Made by a program: the position numbers and the translations under genes. DNA of 64,000 bases from Levilactobacillus hammesii DSM 16381 (lineage in GTDB: Bacteria > Bacillota > Bacilli > Lactobacillales > Lactobacillaceae). The stretch lies in the NCBI RefSeq assembly GCF_001434395.1, contig NZ_AZFS01000046.1, forward strand, positions 62,001 to 126,000, given 5' to 3'. This document shows positions 7,698 through 16,754 of the stretch, one piece after another. Each line of letters begins with the position of its first letter. Position 1 is the stretch's first letter. The notes under the pieces are model-generated. The model saw nothing but the letters and a program-made list of their open reading frames with translations. It made no database searches and was not told the origin of the DNA.

Positions 7698-10307
7698 ATG
7701 GGGAAAAGACTATGGGTGCGCATTCAAAAACACATGACCTTGATCAAAGGGCTCTTCATGTTTTCCGTGCTACTCTTTATCATTCGTGAGGTCGGTCGTG
7801 TGGCACACGAGGTTAGTGGCCAGCAGGTGCGGACCGTGCTCGCTTCTCTTAGCTGGGGCACACTGGGAATGCTGTTGGTGGGCGGTTTTGTGGCCGTTTT
7901 GCCGATGATGATCTATGACTTTACCATCGTTGAATTTTTGCCGGGCAAATTTTCACGGGGCTATATCATGCGTAGTGGCTGGGTCACCAACACCTTTACC
8001 AACCTGATGGGGATGGGTGGTTTACTGGGGGCCAGTCTACGGGCTAACTTTTACGCCCGGTCGGCCACGAAAAAACAGGTGGTTTACGCCATCTCTAAGA
8101 TTGCGCTCTTTCTCCTAGCCGGATTGTCGTTATCCTGTTGGGTCGCTTTGCTTTTGCTCTTTGGCTTTGACATTGGCCAACCCTATCAGGGCTACTGGGT
8201 GTGGCTATTGGGTGGGGGCCTGTACTTTCCCGGGCTTTTCCTCTTTACGCGATTGAACGACAGCGCCTTCTTTAAGGATCTCACCTGGAAACGTGAAGCT
8301 CGGTTGATTGTGGGTTCCAGCCTGGAGTGGGGTGGGTGTGCCCTGTTCTTCCTACTGATTGGCTGGGCCCTGCGGCTTCCACTCAATTTAGCCGCAGTCT
8401 TTCCAATGTTTGTCGTCGCCTCTGTGGCGGGAGTGGTCTCCATGATCCCCGGTGGCCTGGGCAGTTTTGATGTCTTCATGATTTTGGGCCTGGGCATGTT
8501 GGGGGTCAGCCGCGCGGATGCGGCCGGTTGGTTGTTGCTGTACCGGTTGTTTTACTATCTGTTTCCCTTCGGCGTGGGCGTGGGGTTGTTCTGCCACGAT
8601 GCCGGTCGGCGACTCAATCATTTCTTAAATGGCCTACCAGTGGCGGCCCTGCGCCGGGGTGCCCACCTCTTCGTCACGACCTTTATGTACTTTTCTGGTG
8701 TGATGATGCTCCTGTACGCCACGATTCCCGACGTGGTCTTAACCAATCATCTCTATATTCGCTTGGTGCCTTACATGTTTTACTTTCTCGATCAAGTCTC
8801 TAACATCATTGTGGCTTTCTTACTGATCGGTCTGGCACGGGGAATTGGGGCGCGGGTCAAACGGGCCTTTTGGCCGACACTGGTGGTCTTGGCCATTGCC
8901 ATTGGCAATACGCTCTGGCGCGAGAACTTTCCGGGAGGCTTGGCGGTGTTATTAGGCGTGGTCTTGGCCTGTCTGCTCTTCGCTCGTCCCGAACTTTATC
9001 GGGAAGGCTTCCATTACTCCTGGGGTGGTCTGTTGATTGACGGCAGCATTTATGTGGGGACCTTCCTACTTTACACGGTTTTAGGGTTATCGACGTTTGG
9101 CGGTCACCATCGCCCGTGGCTGCCGCAAAGCTGGTTGTTGCCATCGACTCAGGTCTGGCTCAATGGTCTGGGGGGACTGCTGGTGGCGCTGCTGATTTTG
9201 GTGGGGATCTACCGGTACCTAGCACATCCCCACCAGGACTGGCTGCAACAGCCCTTCGATGCGGAGCGGGTCCGGGCGCTGATTCGGACGTTTGGCGGCA
9301 ATGAGGTCAGTCATCTGGCCTTCTTGCGGGATAAACGGTTGTACTTTTATCAGGAAGCGGGCGCGGATCAACTACTCCTGCTTTTCCAGCAGCGAGCGGA
9401 TAAGCTCCTGGTGATGGGGGAACCCATCGGCAATCAGGAAAAATTAGCGCCAGCGCTCAAACAGTTCATGCAAGACGCTGATTTAGCGGGGTTACGTCCC
9501 GTCTTCTACGAGATTAGCGAGGCGTTAACGCTTCGGCTCCATGAAATGGGATTTGATTTCATCAAAGTCGGGGAAGAGGGCCACGTCAATCTCACGCAGT
9601 TCAATCTGGCGGGGCGCGCCCACAAGGGAGAACGGGCGTTGATCAATAAGTTTCGCCGTGAGGGCTACACCTGCGAGATTCAACAACCGCCGCTGAGTGA
9701 TCAAGACTTTGCGGCATTGCAGGCGATTTCCGACTCATGGTTGGGGGATCAGACGGAAAAAGGGTTCTCAATGGGGTTCTTTGACCGGCACTATCTGGAC
9801 GAGGCCCCCATCGCGGTCATGAAGGATGCCGCCGGTCGAGTGGTGGCGTTTGCCAATCTGATGCCCACCGGTGACCGCAAGATGACGTCGATTGACCTGA
9901 TGCGTGAGGACCACGCGGCCCCCTCCGGCATCATGGACGGCCTGTTCGTTTATCTCTTTGAGTTGTGTCGTGATCAAGGGTATACCGGCTTTAATCTGGG
10001 GATGGCACCGCTGGCCAATGTGGGGGTCTCGCACTTTAGCTTTATCGAGGAACGGGCGGCGCATCTGATCTACCAGTATGGGTCCAGCGTCTATAGCTTC
10101 CAGGGCTTGCGAGCGTATAAGGAAAAATACGTCACGACCTGGCAGCCCAAGTATCTGGCCTACCGTCGGCGCGCGTCCTTAATCTTTACCATGCTCCAAT
10201 TGATGTTGGTCATTAATCGGCCGGCCAAGGGACCCAAGACACGGCTGGTACCGCGTTGGCTCGATCGCTGGTTGGCGGATGAGATCAATTGGCAGAATCA
10301 TCACTGA
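7698..10307 (+). CDS. mprF: Phosphatidylglycerol lysyltransferase / flippase MprF
   Basis: An 869-residue protein with the two-part plan of MprF: about 14 hydrophobic helices over the first ~500 residues (the N-terminal part with the typical GGLGSFDVFMILGLGMLG loop belongs to the flippase domain) and a soluble C-terminal DUF2156 domain of about 340 residues (FIKVGEEGHVNL, DRKMTSIDLMR, GFNLGMAPLANVG). The enzyme moves lysine from Lys-tRNA to phosphatidylglycerol and flips the product outward, lowering surface charge and giving resistance to cationic peptides. ATG 7698 is preferred over TTG 7692 because GGGGGG ends seven bases before it. The upstream two-component system is a plausible regulator. 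Confidence 0.93.
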   Translation: MGKRLWVRIQKHMTLIKGLFMFSVLLFIIREVGRVAHEVSGQQVRTVLASLSWGTLGMLLVGGFVAVLPMMIYDFTIVEFLPGKFSRGYIMRSGWVTNTFTNLMGMGGLLGASLRANFYARSATKKQVVYAISKIALFLLAGLSLSCWVALLLLFGFDIGQPYQGYWVWLLGGGLYFPGLFLFTRLNDSAFFKDLTWKREARLIVGSSLEWGGCALFFLLIGWALRLPLNLAAVFPMFVVASVAGVVSMIPGGLGSFDVFMILGLGMLGVSRADAAGWLLLYRLFYYLFPFGVGVGLFCHDAGRRLNHFLNGLPVAALRRGAHLFVTTFMYFSGVMMLLYATIPDVVLTNHLYIRLVPYMFYFLDQVSNIIVAFLLIGLARGIGARVKRAFWPTLVVLAIAIGNTLWRENFPGGLAVLLGVVLACLLFARPELYREGFHYSWGGLLIDGSIYVGTFLLYTVLGLSTFGGHHRPWLPQSWLLPSTQVWLNGLGGLLVALLILVGIYRYLAHPHQDWLQQPFDAERVRALIRTFGGNEVSHLAFLRDKRLYFYQEAGADQLLLLFQQRADKLLVMGEPIGNQEKLAPALKQFMQDADLAGLRPVFYEISEALTLRLHEMGFDFIKVGEEGHVNLTQFNLAGRAHKGERALINKFRREGYTCEIQQPPLSDQDFAALQAISDSWLGDQTEKGFSMGFFDRHYLDEAPIAVMKDAAGRVVAFANLMPTGDRKMTSIDLMREDHAAPSGIMDGLFVYLFELCRDQGYTGFNLGMAPLANVGVSHFSFIEERAAHLIYQYGSSVYSFQGLRAYKEKYVTTWQPKYLAYRRRASLIFTMLQLMLVINRPAKGPKTRLVPRWLDRWLADEINWQNHH

Positions 10308-10334
10308 GCGGGATGTTGGTGCTAATTACGGAAA

Positions 10335-10365
10335 TAAAAAAGGAACGAGTGGTTGGACTCGTTCC
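10335..10365 (-). terminator. Terminator of the LOG-family gene
   Basis: GGAACGAGT/ACTCGTTCC stem with an A run on its left, which is a T run on the minus strand. It lies 13 bp past the stop of the minus-strand gene and may also slow transcription coming from mprF. Confidence 0.8.
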
Positions 10366-10377
10366 GGATAGCTCAGT

Positions 10378-10956
10378 TTAGTTGGTGTATTTGTAAGGTA
10401 ATTGATGATGGAAGTTCGCAAAGCCCGTGAAGATCTCGTCGATCGAAGCGGCGTCAATGAACAGGTCCATATTTTCCTGAGGCGCAAAGCCCTGGTCGCA
10501 GCATTTCTGCATCATCGCCACGAGTTCATCGAAGTAGTGGTTGATGTTGAACAGCGCAATTGGCTTTTGGTGAACGTTAATTTGGCTCCAGGAGAGCATG
10601 GTTGTGAATTCTTCAAAGGTGCCAAAACCACCGGGCAGGACGATGAAGGCATCGGATTGCCGTAACATTTCGTCCTTACGTTCATCCATGGTGCTGGTTT
10701 CTAAGAGCGTGGTTACGTGGGTTTCGGCCAGTCCCATTTCGCTTAGGAAGGTGGGAATAATCCCAATGACTTCGCCCCCGGCTGCCATGGTGGATTCGGC
10801 AATGGCGCCCATCAGGCCCTCCTTGCCACCGCCGTAGACCACGGGATGGTGGTTGGCTGCGAGGTATTGACCCAGCGCATTGGTTTGTGTGAGAAAGTCT
10901 GGATCGTACCCGTGGTTAGATCCGCAGAAGACACAGACATTTTTGATTTTTGGCAT
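10378..10956 (-). CDS. LOG-family protein (TIGR00730, nucleotide 5'-monophosphate phosphoribohydrolase type)
   Basis: A 192-residue Rossmann-fold protein with the two family motifs, here MDERKDEML and PGGFGTFEEF, preceded by the glycine-rich VVYGGGKEGLMGAIA. Members with both motifs intact cleave the N-glycosidic bond of nucleoside 5'-monophosphates. In bacteria the physiological substrate is usually unknown. ATG 10956 follows a GGGGGTCAG-type site on the minus strand. It is transcribed alone, with its own terminator. Confidence 0.87.
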   Translation of the reverse strand: MPKIKNVCVFCGSNHGYDPDFLTQTNALGQYLAANHHPVVYGGGKEGLMGAIAESTMAAGGEVIGIIPTFLSEMGLAETHVTTLLETSTMDERKDEMLRQSDAFIVLPGGFGTFEEFTTMLSWSQINVHQKPIALFNINHYFDELVAMMQKCCDQGFAPQENMDLFIDAASIDEIFTGFANFHHQLPYKYTN

Positions 10957-11143
10957 AAGAACTGACCCCCTGAATTTAGACAGCCATGTGATGTGGTGCC
11001 ATCAGGCATGACTTATGTCTCATTATACCGCAAAATTTGGCTAGTCTTGGGGCGAGTTTTTAGCCAGGTGATCAGTGACTATCTCTGGGGAGAGAACGCC
11101 GTGTTACTGATCAGTGTAGACACATGAGAAAGGGTGAGGGGTA

Positions 11144-12046
11144 ATGGCAATCGAAAAAATCGTCATCGCTGGTGGCGGGACCATGGGGAGTCAGATTGCA
11201 TTTCAAATCGCATTCAGTGGTCTGTATGTGACCGTCTATGATGTGAGTCCGGCAGCCAGTGCGGCAGCGAAACGCCGGGTGGCCACTTGGGATCAAACCT
11301 ATATGCGTGAACGTAAAGCAACGCCGGCTGTGATTAAGACGACCAATGATCATCTCCGCTATGCCACGGATTTGGAGACGGCAGTGGAGGGGGCCGATCT
11401 CGTGATTGAGACCACCCCCGAAGTCGTTGGCGTTAAAAACGAATTTTACGCGTTATTAGCCAAGGTGGCGCCCAGTGACACTATCTTTGCGACCAGTACG
11501 TCAACGATGGTTCCCAGCCAATTTGCGGCGATTACGGGGCGGCCGGGAAAGTTTCTGGCCCTGCACTTTACCAATCACGTGTGGGCCAACCATCTGGCGG
11601 AGGTAATGGGCCATCCGGGAACGGACCCGGCCGTTTATCAGGAAGTGGTCGCCTTCGTTCGGCGGATCGGTCTGATTCCGATCCAGCTGAAAAAGGAGCA
11701 TCCGGCCTATATCTTAAATGCCATGCTAGATTCCTTCTTGAGCACGGCGCTGATGCTGTGGGTCGAGGGGGTAGCGGATTTCGAGACGATCGATCGGACC
11801 TGGATGATGGCCACCGATGCGGTCAGAGGGCCGTTTGCCGTCCTGGACGAGATTGGCTTAAATACGGCCTATAAATTGATGCTAGCGGCCAGTGCTGAAC
11901 CCGGGAGAGAGGGCCTGGTGATGGTGGCTCATCGCATCAAGGTCGACTTGATCGACAATCACCGGCTGGGTCAAGAGACGGGAGCGGGGTTTTATCAATA
12001 TCCCAATCCCGCGTATCAACGCAAGGGGTTCGTGCAGGGAGAATAG
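11144..12046 (+). CDS. 3-hydroxyacyl-CoA dehydrogenase family protein
   Basis: A 300-residue NAD-dependent dehydrogenase with the nucleotide fold at the very N-terminus (IAGGGTMGSQIA, GxGxxG-type), an acidic residue at the end of strand 2 (VYDVS) and a catalytic-type His in LHFTNHVW. The C-terminal helical domain has a DEIGLNTAYKL segment typical of the hydroxybutyryl-CoA dehydrogenase domain. No other β-oxidation gene is near, so the substrate may be another 3-hydroxy acid (the λ-crystallin/gulonate dehydrogenase branch is related). GTGAGGGG precedes ATG 11144. It is a monocistron between a minus-strand gene and a bidirectional terminator. Confidence 0.85.
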   Translation: MAIEKIVIAGGGTMGSQIAFQIAFSGLYVTVYDVSPAASAAAKRRVATWDQTYMRERKATPAVIKTTNDHLRYATDLETAVEGADLVIETTPEVVGVKNEFYALLAKVAPSDTIFATSTSTMVPSQFAAITGRPGKFLALHFTNHVWANHLAEVMGHPGTDPAVYQEVVAFVRRIGLIPIQLKKEHPAYILNAMLDSFLSTALMLWVEGVADFETIDRTWMMATDAVRGPFAVLDEIGLNTAYKLMLAASAEPGREGLVMVAHRIKVDLIDNHRLGQETGAGFYQYPNPAYQRKGFVQGE

Positions 12047-12094
12047 GGAGTTAAACAGATTGAACCGGCATATCGCAAACGCCCATAGCCAGAT

Positions 12095-12145
12095 AAAAAA
12101 GGTATCAGTGAGAAATCAATTTGTGATTTCTCGCTGATACCTTTT
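12095..12145. terminator. Bidirectional terminator between the dehydrogenase gene and nrdF
   Basis: An 18-bp stem (GGTATCAGTGAGAAATCA against TGATTTCTCGCTGATACC, one wobble) flanked by six A on the left and T on the right. It serves both convergent genes. Confidence 0.88.
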
Positions 12146-12160
12146 CGGTTGTAAGCTTAA

Positions 12161-13156
12161 TTATTTGCTCGGATCTTCTGGATCATTCGGTTCACCGATG
12201 TTGTAGTCACTGTCATTCATGGCTTCAACGTTACCTAAGAGGTAGCCGTTCCCCACTTGAGAGAAGAAGTCATGGTTGGCGGTTGAGGTGGAAATCCCAT
12301 TCATGACAACGGGGTTCACGTCTTCGGCCGTATCGGGGAAGAGGGGATCTTGACCCAGGTTCATCAGGGCCTTGTTGGCATTGTAGCGGATAAAGGTTAA
12401 GACCTGCTCCGTCCAGCCAACTTGGTCGTAGAGGGTGTGGGTGTATTTTTCTTCGTTGTCATACAGCTTGTAAAGGAAGTCATACATCCAGTCCTTCATT
12501 TGCTGCTGTTCGTTGTCGGTCAGTTCCTTCATACCGAGTTGGAACTTGTAGCCAATGTAGGTGCCGTGGACGGATTCGTCCCGGAGAATCAACTTGATGA
12601 TTTCGGCAACGTTGGCTAACTTGTTGTGGCCCAAGTAGTACAGCGGGGTAAAGAACCCGGAGTAGAACAGGAACGTTTCCAAGAAGACACTGGAAATCTT
12701 TTTCTTCAACGGATGCTCGTCATCGTGGTAGAGATCAAAGATCCGCTTGGTCTTGTTCTGCAGAAATTCTTCGGAATCGCTCCATTGGAAAATTTCATCG
12801 ATTTCTTCGGGCGTATTCAGCGTGGAGAAGATCGTGGAATAACTCTTGGCGTGAACGGATTCCATGAACTGGATGTTGTTCAAAACCGCCGTTTCGTGAG
12901 GGGTACGCACGTCTTTACGTAAGGCGGCCATCCCATCTTGTGATTGCAGCGTATCCAGTAAGGTCAGGCCACCGAAGACGTGCCCGACAACCCATTGGTG
13001 ATCGGTGTCCAGCGTCCGCCAGTCATCCAAGTCATTGGAGACGGGAATCCGGGTATCCAACCAGAATTGTTCCGTTAACTTTTCCCAAGTTGCCTTGTCG
13101 ATTTCATCGGAAACCGCGTTCCAGTTAATCGCATTATAATTTTCAGTTCTTGCCAT
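12161..13156 (-). CDS. nrdF: Class Ib ribonucleotide reductase, small (radical) subunit
   Basis: A 331-residue ferritin-like protein. Metal-ligand motifs are visible: SVHAKSYS with the preceding FME, LETFLFYSGFF, and RDESVHGTYIG. It carries the di-metal tyrosyl-radical centre that activates NrdE. The start is placed at ATG 13156 (MARTENYNAINWN) because AAGGAG precedes it on the minus strand; the frame runs 38 codons further upstream into non-homologous sequence. It follows nrdE with a 194-bp gap, so it may be expressed both from the nrdH/nrdE promoter and from its own. Confidence 0.95.
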   Translation of the reverse strand: MARTENYNAINWNAVSDEIDKATWEKLTEQFWLDTRIPVSNDLDDWRTLDTDHQWVVGHVFGGLTLLDTLQSQDGMAALRKDVRTPHETAVLNNIQFMESVHAKSYSTIFSTLNTPEEIDEIFQWSDSEEFLQNKTKRIFDLYHDDEHPLKKKISSVFLETFLFYSGFFTPLYYLGHNKLANVAEIIKLILRDESVHGTYIGYKFQLGMKELTDNEQQQMKDWMYDFLYKLYDNEEKYTHTLYDQVGWTEQVLTFIRYNANKALMNLGQDPLFPDTAEDVNPVVMNGISTSTANHDFFSQVGNGYLLGNVEAMNDSDYNIGEPNDPEDPSK

Positions 13157-13350
13157 TGCAGCCACTCCTTTGTCTTTTGCCAGTGCCCAACCGTCACGTT
13201 GGGTTAAGCTTACCACATTTCCGTGGGGAAAGCGTCCATCAAAAAGCGGTGCGCTACCGCCGGGGGGCATCCATAATCGGAGACGCCGCCGAGCCGTACC
13301 GGACTCACCGCTTTTGAGGAAGTTTTAGTTAAACGTCGTGCCGTGAAACG

Positions 13351-15525
13351 CTAAATGACACAGCTTTCACATTGGTTGGCACCGACTTCGTTATTGTCAT
13401 CGGTGAAGGTCCGAACGTAGTAGATGGACTTGATCCCCTTACGGTAAGCGTAGTTCCGTAAGATGCTGAGATCACGCGTGGTCATCTTATCCGTCCGACC
13501 ATTCTTCCATTCGTACAGGCCAGCTGGAATGGTTGACCGCATGAACAGCGTCAAACTCATCCCTTGGTCCACGTGCTTTTGCGCCGCGGCGTAAACGTCG
13601 ATGACCCGGCGCATATCCGTATCGTAAGCGGACTTGTAGTAAGGCATGGTGTCGTTGTCCAGGTATGGTGCTGGGTAGTAGATCTTCCCAATCTTCTTTT
13701 CCTGGCGTTCTTCGATCCGGTTGATGATCGGGTGAAGACTGGCCGTGGTGTCGTTGATGTAGGAGATCGACCCGTTTGGTGCAACGGCCATCCGGTTTTG
13801 GTGGTAGAGACCGTCTTGCATAACGGCGGTCTTCAGGGCTGCCCAGTCTTCAGGAGAAGGTAACCAAACGTCCTTGAACAAGTCTTGGACTTTCTTAGCG
13901 CTAGGGCGCCAGTCTTTTTCCGTATAGCGGTCAAAGTAGCTGCCATCGGCGTAGGTACTCTTGTCGAAATTGTGGAAGGTCTCGTGCCGTTCCTTAGCAA
14001 TTTCGTTGGAGGCCTTTAACGTCCAATAGTTTAACAGCATGAAGTAAACGCTGGTAAAGTCGATACTGTCCTTGGAACCGTACATCATGTGGTTCTTGGC
14101 AAAGTAGCTGTGCAGACCCATGGCACCCAGACCGATCGTGTGGGCGAGGTTGTTCCCCTTCTGGATGGAAGGGACGACGTCGATGTCGGAGTGGTCGGTG
14201 ACAAACGTCAGGGCCCGCACCATGGTTTCAACGGAGTGACCGAAGTCAGGGGAAGTCATCAGGTTAACGATGTTCGTTGATCCCAGGTTGCAGGAAATAT
14301 CGGTGCCCTTTTGGATGTATTCTTGCTTGTTGTTGACCGTGGAGGGCGTCTGAACCTGCATGATTTCGGAACACAGGTTGCTCATCACGATACGACCGTC
14401 GATGGGACTCTCCCGGTTGGCGGTGTCAATGTTGACGATGTAAGGGTAGCCGGATTCCTGCTGGAGTTTGCCGATTTCGGTTTCTAGTTCGCGGGCCTTC
14501 AGCTTCTTCTTACGAATGTCGGGATTGGCAACCATGTTGTCGTATTCCGTGGTGATGTCCACGTAGGCAAACGGCTTGCCGTAGATGCGTTCTACGTCAT
14601 AAGGACTGAAGAGGTACATATCGGCATCTTGCTCACAGAGTTCATAGAACTTGTCGGGCACCGTGACCCCCAGCGAAAGGGTCTTCAACCGAATCTTTTC
14701 ATCGGCGTTTTCCTTCTTGGCACTCAAAAAGGCCACAATGTCGGGATGGAAGACACTCAGGTAGACCACACCGGCCCCCTGACGTTGTCCCAGTTGGTTT
14801 GAATAGGAGAAGCTGTCTTCGAGGAGCTTCATGACGGGAACGACACCGGAAGCGGCACCATCGATGTGCTTGATGGGATCGCCGGCCCCCCGGAGGTTTG
14901 ACAGACTGATTCCGACCCCACCACCGATTCGTGATAATTGGAGAGCGGAGTTAATCGTCCGGCCGATGGTATTCATATCATCGGTCGATTGGATCAGGAA
15001 GCAAGAAACCAGTTCGCCACGACGCGAACGGCCAGCGTTTAAGAAGCTCGGCGTTGCGGGTTGGTAGCGTTGGTGGATGATCTCATCGGCGAGGTCGTGG
15101 GCCAGTTGTTGGTCACCGTCCCCAAAGTCCAGGGCGTTCATCGCCACCCGGTCGATAAAGTTTTCCAGGTAGAAGTCATTGTCATCGGTCTTCAAGGCAT
15201 ATTGGGCGTAGAACTTATAAGCTGCCATGAAGGACTTGAAGTGGAAATTCTGTGCCTTGAGGTAACGGTAGAGGTCTTCGATGAAGTCAAATGGGTATTG
15301 GTCAATGACCTTCTTTTCCACGTAGTTACCGGCGATGAGGTAGTCAAACCGGTCGCGTAAGGACGCAAATTTCTTGGTGTTAGGAATCACGTTTTCCTTT
15401 AAGAAGGCCTGCAAGGCTTCCTGATCCTTATGCAACGGAATCTGACCATCTACGGGGATGTTGATTTCGTTGTTTAAATCGTAGTACGTGACGTCGCCTA
15501 AATTCTTTAAACTCATACTAGTCAT
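13351..15525 (-). CDS. nrdE: Class Ib ribonucleotide reductase, large (catalytic) subunit
   Basis: A protein of about 724 residues. Visible hallmarks are SRIGGGVGISLSNLRGAG, LGSTNIVNLM (with NLCSEIMQ before it), the Tyr-rich C-terminal region SIYYVRTF, and a C-terminal ECESC-like thiol pair (NQCESCVI) that is reduced by NrdH. It reduces ribonucleoside diphosphates for DNA synthesis. The start is uncertain between ATG 15525 (GGAAGAG immediately before) and ATG 15516 (MSLKNLGDV, the usual family N-terminus). A hairpin lies between nrdH and this gene. Confidence 0.95.
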   Translation of the reverse strand: MTSMSLKNLGDVTYYDLNNEINIPVDGQIPLHKDQEALQAFLKENVIPNTKKFASLRDRFDYLIAGNYVEKKVIDQYPFDFIEDLYRYLKAQNFHFKSFMAAYKFYAQYALKTDDNDFYLENFIDRVAMNALDFGDGDQQLAHDLADEIIHQRYQPATPSFLNAGRSRRGELVSCFLIQSTDDMNTIGRTINSALQLSRIGGGVGISLSNLRGAGDPIKHIDGAASGVVPVMKLLEDSFSYSNQLGQRQGAGVVYLSVFHPDIVAFLSAKKENADEKIRLKTLSLGVTVPDKFYELCEQDADMYLFSPYDVERIYGKPFAYVDITTEYDNMVANPDIRKKKLKARELETEIGKLQQESGYPYIVNIDTANRESPIDGRIVMSNLCSEIMQVQTPSTVNNKQEYIQKGTDISCNLGSTNIVNLMTSPDFGHSVETMVRALTFVTDHSDIDVVPSIQKGNNLAHTIGLGAMGLHSYFAKNHMMYGSKDSIDFTSVYFMLLNYWTLKASNEIAKERHETFHNFDKSTYADGSYFDRYTEKDWRPSAKKVQDLFKDVWLPSPEDWAALKTAVMQDGLYHQNRMAVAPNGSISYINDTTASLHPIINRIEERQEKKIGKIYYPAPYLDNDTMPYYKSAYDTDMRRVIDVYAAAQKHVDQGMSLTLFMRSTIPAGLYEWKNGRTDKMTTRDLSILRNYAYRKGIKSIYYVRTFTDDNNEVGANQCESCVI

Positions 15526-15635
15526 CTCTTCCTTCTTATTTTGGCGTGTTTTCATGAATTAAAGTGTGCCAACCACAGCCCTGAGGCCATTTGGATAACC
15601 CGGCAGTGGGCGTGTACACACAACTTACAATCAAA

Positions 15636-15673
15636 TAAAAATGGCGGCACCGTGAACAAACACGACGTCGCCA
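15636..15673 (-). terminator. Hairpin between nrdH and nrdE, partial terminator
   Basis: On the minus strand TGGCGACGTCGTG pairs with CACGGTGCCGCCA (one mismatch, two wobbles) and is followed by five T. Being inside the nrdH–nrdE gap, it would lower read-through from nrdH into nrdE or adjust their ratio. Confidence 0.65.
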
Positions 15674-15696
15674 AGACGGGTTTGTGCTTACTTTAA

Positions 15697-15924
15697 TTAG
15701 CCCGCGATCTTGGTCAATTGGTCTGGCCGGAAACCATAAAAAGCAGGCAAACCGGACGCTTCAACAACGGGAACGGCCTGGAAGCCGTGGTCCCGAAGGT
15801 AAGACACATATTCTGGATTTTGATTGATATTGCGTTCCTCGAATTCCACGTTGTGTTCGCTGAGAAAACGCTTTGTCATCTTGCATTGCATGCAATTATT
15901 CTTTGAGTAGACTGTTACTTTCAT
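15697..15924 (-). CDS. nrdH: Glutaredoxin-like NrdH redoxin
   Basis: A 75-residue protein with the redox motif CMQC (VYSKNNCMQCKMTKRFL) and the conserved C-terminal FRPDQL typical of NrdH. It supplies electrons to NrdE. ATG 15924 is chosen because AAGGGA lies ten bases before it; the GTG at 15933 is too close to that site. It heads the nrd genes directly behind two NrdR boxes. Confidence 0.93.
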   Translation of the reverse strand: MKVTVYSKNNCMQCKMTKRFLSEHNVEFEERNINQNPEYVSYLRDHGFQAVPVVEASGLPAFYGFRPDQLTKIAG

Positions 15925-16001
15925 TGTTGCCACATCCCTTAAATTTCAATTTCTAATGAGTTAAGTGTACACCAGATATGGAAAATAGCAATCAAAAAAA
16001 G

Positions 16002-16047
16002 CACCATATTTGGTAGTTGGGCCATACAATAACCACCAAATATAGTG
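16002..16047 (-). promoter_or_regulatory. Pair of NrdR boxes upstream of nrdH
   Basis: CACCATATTTGGTA at 16002–16015 and CACCAAATATAGTG at 16034–16047, with centres 32 bp (three helical turns) apart, fit the NrdR-box consensus (ACACWATATATWGTGT) and its usual pairing. NrdR is the ATP/dATP-sensing repressor of ribonucleotide reductase genes. The two boxes together also form a 16-bp inverted repeat, which on the minus strand is followed by seven T. Confidence 0.8.
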
Positions 16048-16124
16048 CTTCACGCTTTAAATTTATTTTTCTTGTTTTCCACCAAAAATCTAAGGTAAAA
16101 TAGACCTAAAAGGTGGCGGAGAAT

Positions 16125-16727
16125 TTGACTAATCACTATTATACACAAAATCCAGACGTTTTACACGAAGAACACCATTGGCCGTTTACCCTCTTAGGCA
16201 ACGAATTGTTGTTTACCACCGACAACGGGGTTTTTTCCAAGAACCGGGTCGACTATGGGTCACGAGCACTCTTAGAGGCATTTAACGCCGATAAGACGCC
16301 GGCAGGTCCTTGGTTGGACTTGGGGACGGGGTATGGTCCAATCGGGCTAGCACTCGCAAAGAAGTGGCCAGAACGACAGATCACAATGGTTGACGTGAAT
16401 GAACTCGCCTTGGATTTAGCCCGGCAAAATGCCGTGGCCAATCAGATCGAAAACGTTGAAATCAAGACGTCAGATATTTACGAACACGTCACACAGCGTT
16501 ACGCTGCTATCTTAACGAACCCACCCGTTCGTGCGGGTAAGCAGGTGGTGACGGCCATGCTGACGGGTGCTAAGGAACACCTCTTACCCGGTGGGACACT
16601 TACGGTTGTTCTACAAAAGAAACAGGGGGCACCGTCGGCTGAGAAAAATATGAAGGCCACGTTTGGCAACTGTGAAATTATCAAGAAAGATAAGGGCTAT
16701 TATATTCTAGAAAGTACGTTACGTTAA
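16125..16727 (+). CDS. Class I SAM-dependent methyltransferase, RsmC-like (rRNA guanine-N2 type)
   Basis: About 200 residues with a SAM-binding motif LDLGTGYGPIGLALA and the catalytic-type NPPV (ILTNPPVRAGK), the hallmark of N2-guanine/N6-adenine methyltransferases. The family is annotated as 16S rRNA m2G1207 methyltransferase-like in firmicutes. The start is taken at TTG 16125 (TNHYYTQNPD), eight bases after AGGTGG; the GTG at 16113 lacks a site. It is followed 27 bp later by tadA, an arrangement common in this order, so the two are probably co-transcribed. Confidence 0.87.
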   Translation: MTNHYYTQNPDVLHEEHHWPFTLLGNELLFTTDNGVFSKNRVDYGSRALLEAFNADKTPAGPWLDLGTGYGPIGLALAKKWPERQITMVDVNELALDLARQNAVANQIENVEIKTSDIYEHVTQRYAAILTNPPVRAGKQVVTAMLTGAKEHLLPGGTLTVVLQKKQGAPSAEKNMKATFGNCEIIKKDKGYYILESTLR

Positions 16728-16754
16728 CCTAACGTTTGAGAAGGGAGGGGTTCG

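Noticed and set aside
8192-8497. Long antisense frames inside mprF, nrdE, groEL and other genes
   Set aside because: They mirror the codon periodicity of the sense genes, have no ribosome sites and no family resemblance.
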